A DNA stretch of 64,000 nucleotides from Mucinivorans sp036654415 (GTDB lineage Bacteria > Bacteroidota > Bacteroidia > Bacteroidales > Rikenellaceae). Both the position numbers and the translations under genes were made by a program. Shown here in pieces: positions 59,767 to 64,000 of this stretch. The notes under the pieces are model-generated. The model was not told the DNA's origin, ran no database searches, and saw only the letters and a program-made list of their open reading frames with translations. Each line of letters begins with the position of its first letter. The first letter of the stretch is position 1. Where the stretch lies: the NCBI GenBank assembly GCA_036654415.1, contig JAVVSB010000004.1:13553-77552 (forward strand), written 5' to 3'.

Positions 59767-61646
59767 GCTTGAAAAAGAATTTTAAGAAAATTAAGGGCCT
59801 CACGACGCATTGTAAGCGCACTCATGGCTGGCAGGTGTACCCCATTGCGCAGATTGGCCACCACCTGGCCAACGCTAATATCACCTCGCTTGCTGGCTTT
59901 ATATATAAATTCAGTGTCGAAGAGAAACCGCTCGACCTTGGTTCCAAGAAATAGTTCGCGTCCACGTCCATTAAAACCTTTAAGTCCCCCTTGAGCATCA
60001 GGATAATTCATCCCCAAGACTATATAATTTAGCCGCCTTGAAGCATGGGAAAGCAACTTACGCAATGGAGAAAGCTCGGTGTGGTAGGAGTGGTTACGAG
60101 CAGCCAACATAATATCTACCCCACCACTTGAAAGTCGCTCTATCAACTCACGACAACAATCAACACAATATGGGAAGTCAATATCGGTGTAGACCACAAG
60201 CGGGGCATCGGATTGTCTGACTCCACTGCGTAGCACCGCCCCTTTGCCATGATTAACCTTATTATCCACAAAAATCATATCTGGGTAGTACCCCCTCAAT
60301 TGCGCTAAATGTTGCTCATCCACATTTCTGGTTGAACCATCGTTGGCCACAATAAGGCGCATATAGTGGTCTGGGCACTCTTTTTTTAGGCTATCAAACT
60401 CTCGGTGAATAACCTCGACCCAATCTGGCTGGGGGTTGTAACATGGCAAAACAACGTCAATATCTACGCCCGCTAAATCCTGTACTTCTGTGGTCTTAGT
60501 AACCATAAAGTCATGCGTAAGTAACTCCCAATGAATTGTTAACCATACTATTGTGTATGGAATAGAACGAAGTGCATACCTAAAAATACAGTCATCGTAA
60601 ATGCCCCTAGGGAATAGATTATTGGCCAGAGAAGCCACCATCACCGCCACTAACAGCGTCCACTGCCACCACCCTCGCTTGGCCGTCGTTACAAACCATA
60701 TTCCCACGCCCAACGATGCTATCACATAACCACTATTTTCACTACCAGAGCTAAAGATGACCAAAAAAATTAATACTGAGCTGAGCATCAAAAGTCTAAA
60801 TGGCGTGCTTTTGAACTGTCGCCAACGCAAATAACTCAACAAGAAGAGAGCTATGGCTGGCAAAATAATTACAAAATCTGAATATGCAAGTGACTCACTC
60901 ACCTTGCGAATCATGCCCACAAACGAAATGTTTTGATGGCCTGCAAACTGATTAAGTATATTCTTCTGTGCCACATCAACTCCCCAAGCCGACCATTGGC
61001 TCACCACATAATCCCAAGAGGTAAACAGCACGGGCAAGAGAGTGGCCACAACCGACCAAAGAACAAACCAGAGCAAGAATCGCCATTTACGCTCCACGAA
61101 AAAGAAGAAGGCCAAGCCTATAAGGCCATAGACCTTGACAAAGGTTCCTATTACGATAAGTAAGGCAGCACTACCCTCTTTTCGTTTTTCAATCAGTGCA
61201 AAGGCCCCGATAATAAGAGCGGCTACCATAATATTGAACTGTTGCATGGCCACTCCAGTAAAAAGGTCATTAACCGCAATCCAAAGCACCACGCACTGCC
61301 ATCTATTCTCCATAGGCAGGCTACGCACCGACCAAAATAACAACATCGTGGAACCCACAATCCACAAAGGCATAGAGAGCCACACTGGGATATAAGAAAA
61401 AGGAGCCATCAGTATGGCGAAAAGCATCCCGTAATGGTTGACATCCAAGTACTCTAAAGGATAAGGGGCATAAAGTGGCAACTGTTCAAAAAAGTGGTGA
61501 GCCACACCGCGAAAAACCACAAAATTATTGTAAGAATCGACCCCCAGCGACAATTTAAGTAATGAGCCCACCAATGCTACAGCAAACCACACTATAAGCA
61601 AAGTACGCGTTGAGAGTAATAATTTATGAAAAGAAAAACCTGTCAT
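59763..61646 (-). CDS. two-domain glycosyltransferase: GT-C (GT87-like) membrane domain fused to GT2 domain
   Basis: The 627-residue protein has an N-terminal polytopic part (about 1-375; ten or so helices) of the GT87/DUF2029 polyprenyl-phosphate-sugar-dependent type, with the expected Asp in the first external loop (GVDSYNNF, Asp37). From about 394 to the end there is a cytosolic GT2 domain like dolichyl- or undecaprenyl-phosphate sugar synthases: VVLPCYN, ANDGST, GKGAVLRSG, DxD as TDIDFP, and QGGLKGFNG. One chain thus seems to make and use a lipid-linked sugar. It is paired with a NodB deacetylase. Confidence 0.85.
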   Translation of the reverse strand: MTGFSFHKLLLSTRTLLIVWFAVALVGSLLKLSLGVDSYNNFVVFRGVAHHFFEQLPLYAPYPLEYLDVNHYGMLFAILMAPFSYIPVWLSMPLWIVGSTMLLFWSVRSLPMENRWQCVVLWIAVNDLFTGVAMQQFNIMVAALIIGAFALIEKRKEGSAALLIVIGTFVKVYGLIGLAFFFFVERKWRFLLWFVLWSVVATLLPVLFTSWDYVVSQWSAWGVDVAQKNILNQFAGHQNISFVGMIRKVSESLAYSDFVIILPAIALFLLSYLRWRQFKSTPFRLLMLSSVLIFLVIFSSGSENSGYVIASLGVGIWFVTTAKRGWWQWTLLVAVMVASLANNLFPRGIYDDCIFRYALRSIPYTIVWLTIHWELLTHDFMVTKTTEVQDLAGVDIDVVLPCYNPQPDWVEVIHREFDSLKKECPDHYMRLIVANDGSTRNVDEQHLAQLRGYYPDMIFVDNKVNHGKGAVLRSGVRQSDAPLVVYTDIDFPYCVDCCRELIERLSSGGVDIMLAARNHSYHTELSPLRKLLSHASRRLNYIVLGMNYPDAQGGLKGFNGRGRELFLGTKVERFLFDTEFIYKASKRGDISVGQVVANLRNGVHLPAMSALTMRREALNFLKILFQA

Positions 61647-61725
61647 TAATATTAAAATCAGGTAGTAAGAAACTACGATAGGATTAAAAAGTTCTCCAAA
61701 AATAGTAATTTTTCCTCAAATAGCC

Positions 61726-61733
61726 TATATTTG
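61726..61733 (+). promoter_or_regulatory. -7 promoter element for trkH-trkA
   Basis: TATATTTG matches TAnnTTTG and ends 17 nt before the trkH ATG. A minus-strand TATTTTTG at 61697-61704 may serve the divergent glycosyltransferase gene. Confidence 0.6.
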
Positions 61734-61750
61734 TATAAAAATATGTCATA

Positions 61751-63529
61751 ATGATTTATCGCAACATCCGAAAATGGCTGCTGTGGCTTATAGAAACGGT
61801 GCTTTTCATACTTAGTTTAAGTGTGCCTTTTTTGGTGGTCTATGAGTTCGGATTCCCAGTGCAGGGGTGGCAGCAAGAAAATATACATACGGCCTATTCC
61901 CATATTTTAGTTATTCTGTGGGTGGTATCGACTCTAAAACTTATCTTCAAAAAGTGGGATACGGCAGAACATAGTTCCATATACAGAACTATATTTTATG
62001 TTGTTTTCACCACAGTGTCATTGTTGATTCTTTCGCTCGAGTACGGCATCTTGCAAGACGACAGTTTTATCGGTTTTCTAACTGGCCGCTGGAGTATAAT
62101 CACACTATTATTAACAGTCAGCTTCGGAGAGCTAAGTCGTGGTATCACCTCAATGTTGGGAAGACGAACCAATCCAGCCGTATTGCTGGCCTCGAGCTTC
62201 GCTTTTATCATTTTCCTTGGTTCACTACTGCTCCAACTTCCTGAGGCCACAGTCAACGGCATTTCGTATATTGACTCGCTCTTTGTCTCCTCCAGCGCGG
62301 TCTGCGTCACGGGGCTTACCCCCATAGATTGTAGCACCACGCTCACCACCACTGGTTACGTTATTTTGTTAATGCTCATACAAGTGGGTGGGTTGGGAAT
62401 AATGACCATCACCAGCTTCTTCGGGCTATTTTTTATGAACAGCAGCTCCTTTGCTGGACAAATAGTGGTGAGTGATTTGCTCAGCAGTAAAAATATGGGC
62501 AGTTTGATGCGTACTCTGCTTAAAATCATAATTATCACCTTGTCGGTAGAGGCTCTGGGAGCCCTGTTTATCTACCTATCCATTATTGACAGTGGAACAA
62601 TGATGAGTAACTCAGAGGTGCTGTTTTTCGCTATCTTTCATGCCATATCGGCCTTCTGTAATGCTGGATTCTCGACCCTGCAAGGTAACCTAGCCGACCA
62701 CGCAATTCGTAATATTAATGGCGTTATGTGGGTTGTATCGTGGCTTATTATATTCGGAGGGATAGGATTTCCTATTTTCTCAAATCTACTGCATGTGGCA
62801 ATGCACAAAATCAGGAATTTCTTCAGGGAACTTTTCCACCTACGCAAAATAGTCCGTGCCCGTCTATGGAGCCTAAACACCTATATTGTACTACGAACCA
62901 CAGGTGTATTACTACTGCTAAGTTGGGGGGCAATGTTGGCCTTGGAGTGGAACAACACCCTTGCACAATATGATATACCAGGCAAACTATCGCAAGGTTT
63001 CTTGATGGCAGTCACCCCACGTACAGCAGGTTTTAATGGGGTTGATATATCGCAAATGTTGCCAGGTTCAATACTACTGACAATGATACTTATGTGGATT
63101 GGCGGCGCGCCACAGTCCACCGCTGGGGGTATAAAAGTAACCACCTTTTACTTAACCCTACGTAATATATTTACAACGGGCAGCCCCATAGAAGTACATC
63201 GACGTGAAATTCCTGACAGTTCAGTTCGCCGCGCTTTAGGAGTCATCACGGCCTCACTAGCCATCATTTTTATAGCCACACTAACCTTAACAATGTTGGA
63301 GCCCACTATGGACATCCTATCCCTAGCCTTTGAGGTTATCTCGGCCATCGGTACAGTAGGGCTCACAGTGGGCATAACACCACACTTGAGCGAAGCTTCC
63401 AAAATAGTTATCATCCTACTTATGTTTATCGGACGCATAGGTATTGTTGGGCTTTTTGCCCTCTTCATCAGGCGTAATAAAGGCATTAAATCATACTCTT
63501 ATCCTCAAGAAAACATACTTATAAATTAA
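61751..63529 (+). CDS. trkH: potassium uptake protein TrkH/KtrB
   Basis: The 592-residue protein is the membrane subunit of a Trk/Ktr potassium transporter. Four pore-loop filters are visible: SSSAVCVTGLTPID, AISAFCNAGFST, TPRTAGFNG and SAIGTVGLTVGITP. It has an extra N-terminal region of about 130 residues with four helices, which is a feature of many Bacteroidota TrkH proteins. It overlaps trkA by 1 nt (TAATG). Confidence 0.95.
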   Translation: MIYRNIRKWLLWLIETVLFILSLSVPFLVVYEFGFPVQGWQQENIHTAYSHILVILWVVSTLKLIFKKWDTAEHSSIYRTIFYVVFTTVSLLILSLEYGILQDDSFIGFLTGRWSIITLLLTVSFGELSRGITSMLGRRTNPAVLLASSFAFIIFLGSLLLQLPEATVNGISYIDSLFVSSSAVCVTGLTPIDCSTTLTTTGYVILLMLIQVGGLGIMTITSFFGLFFMNSSSFAGQIVVSDLLSSKNMGSLMRTLLKIIIITLSVEALGALFIYLSIIDSGTMMSNSEVLFFAIFHAISAFCNAGFSTLQGNLADHAIRNINGVMWVVSWLIIFGGIGFPIFSNLLHVAMHKIRNFFRELFHLRKIVRARLWSLNTYIVLRTTGVLLLLSWGAMLALEWNNTLAQYDIPGKLSQGFLMAVTPRTAGFNGVDISQMLPGSILLTMILMWIGGAPQSTAGGIKVTTFYLTLRNIFTTGSPIEVHRREIPDSSVRRALGVITASLAIIFIATLTLTMLEPTMDILSLAFEVISAIGTVGLTVGITPHLSEASKIVIILLMFIGRIGIVGLFALFIRRNKGIKSYSYPQENILIN

Positions 63530-64000
63530 TGAAATACATTGTTGTAGGCCTAGGAAATTATGGCGGAGCATTGGCCAGCCGCCTCACAGACCTCGGACAC
63601 GAGGTGATAGGCGTGGACAGTAACAGCTCACGAGTAGACTCGTACAAAGACCGCATCTCGGGAGCCATCTGTCTAAATGCAAGTGATTCAAATGCGCTAA
63701 AAATATTGCCACTCAAAGATGCCCATAGTACTATTGTGGCCATAGGCGAGAATTTTGCAGCCTCGGTTCAAGCCACAGCTATACTCAAGCAACTGGGTGT
63801 GAAACATTTGGTTGCCCGTGGCATAAACAAAGTGCATATAGGTGTTTTGGAGGCTATTGGGGTCGACAAGGTCATATTTCCAGAACAAGACGCAGCAGAA
63901 CTATTGGCTCAAACACTTTCAATCTCTGAGTTTAGAAGTTCTTATCGCATTGACAATGACCACTATATTTTTCAGGTCACCGTTCCCACCATATTAGTGG
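63529..64000 (+). CDS. trkA: potassium uptake regulator TrkA/KtrA, N-terminal part (3' end outside window)
   Basis: The frame is open from ATG 63529 to the window end (157 codons). It starts MKYIVVGLGNYGGALA, the Rossmann nucleotide-binding motif of RCK domains, and continues with VIGVDSN and the LGVKHLVARGIN segment, then enters an RCK-C (TrkA-C) region. TrkA/KtrA binds NAD(H) or ATP/ADP and gates the TrkH pore. It is coupled to trkH by the TAATG overlap. Confidence 0.93.
   Translation, partial: MKYIVVGLGNYGGALASRLTDLGHEVIGVDSNSSRVDSYKDRISGAICLNASDSNALKILPLKDAHSTIVAIGENFAASVQATAILKQLGVKHLVARGINKVHIGVLEAIGVDKVIFPEQDAAELLAQTLSISEFRSSYRIDNDHYIFQVTVPTILV

Noticed and set aside
1..64000. Mobile elements or a horizontally acquired island
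   Set aside because: No transposase, integrase, relaxase or flanking direct repeats were seen, and the gene content is core metabolism throughout.

Overview
The window looks like a chromosomal segment of an anaerobic member of the Bacteroidales (phylum Bacteroidota). The support is indirect but consistent. Most intergenic starts carry the Bacteroidota -7 element TAnnTTTG, several with a TTTG -33 element 18-20 bp upstream, and Shine-Dalgarno sequences are largely absent. Gene neighbourhoods such as gpsA-pgi, lptF-type permease-ribBA-fmt and rpsF-rpsR-rplI are typical of the group. Anaerobic metabolism is suggested by a rubrerythrin, a complete rnf operon, pta-ackA and a ptb-like phosphotransacylase. 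The family cannot be resolved from the sequence. A run of ten N at 39389-39398 shows this is a draft scaffold. No insertion sequence, prophage, CRISPR array or rRNA was seen; one tRNA (Thr, CGU) is present.

Layout. 1-5008: the end of nadE, then a minus-strand operon (M20 dipeptidase, endonuclease/phosphatase-family protein, aldo/keto reductase, AlkD-like protein, LrgB). 5117-10925: a DUF2231 membrane protein with a lipoprotein-type rubrerythrin, a LolA-like protein with rodA, then gpsA-pgi. 11036-15741: a small conserved protein, mutL, rhomboid protease, a second endonuclease/phosphatase-family protein and dapD. 15819-18107: pta-ackA. 18289-21371: an outer-membrane barrel gene behind a C11 tract, then a deoxyhypusine-synthase-like gene, lrgA and ptb. 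21432-28586: tRNA-Thr, mqnB, dnaK, a frameshifted metallophosphoesterase, a GH13 enzyme, and an acyl-activating enzyme with its own acyl carrier protein. 28570-33357: fmt, ribBA, LptF/G permease, START-like protein and an XRE regulator, followed by an AT-rich gap. 33765-41584: an eight-gene minus-strand operon from pgm through recA and a RelA/SpoT homologue to a HIT protein. 41992-49605: dnaA, then rseC-rnfBCDGEA with an SDR gene. 49663-56425: nadB, Ca2+-ATPase, SGNH hydrolase, trmH, rsgA. 56515-64000: the S6-S18-L9 operon, a MATE exporter, a deacetylase with a GT87-GT2 fusion, and trkH-trkA (trkA truncated by the window edge).

Most of the window is housekeeping. The parts worth following up are: (a) the C11 tract that places an outer-membrane protein one base out of frame with a well-formed promoter and ATG, a likely phase-variation switch; (b) a two-gene operon encoding a GT-C/GT2 fusion plus a NodB-type deacetylase, which resembles a condensed version of polyprenyl-phosphate amino-sugar envelope modification; (c) a rubrerythrin with a lipoprotein signal next to a DUF2231 membrane protein; (d) the deoxyhypusine-synthase-like/lrgA/ptb operon with lrgB split off about 19 kb away; (e) tandem 10-bp repeats upstream of dnaK; and (f) several promoters whose -7 box ends only 5-8 nt before the ATG, implying near-leaderless mRNAs.
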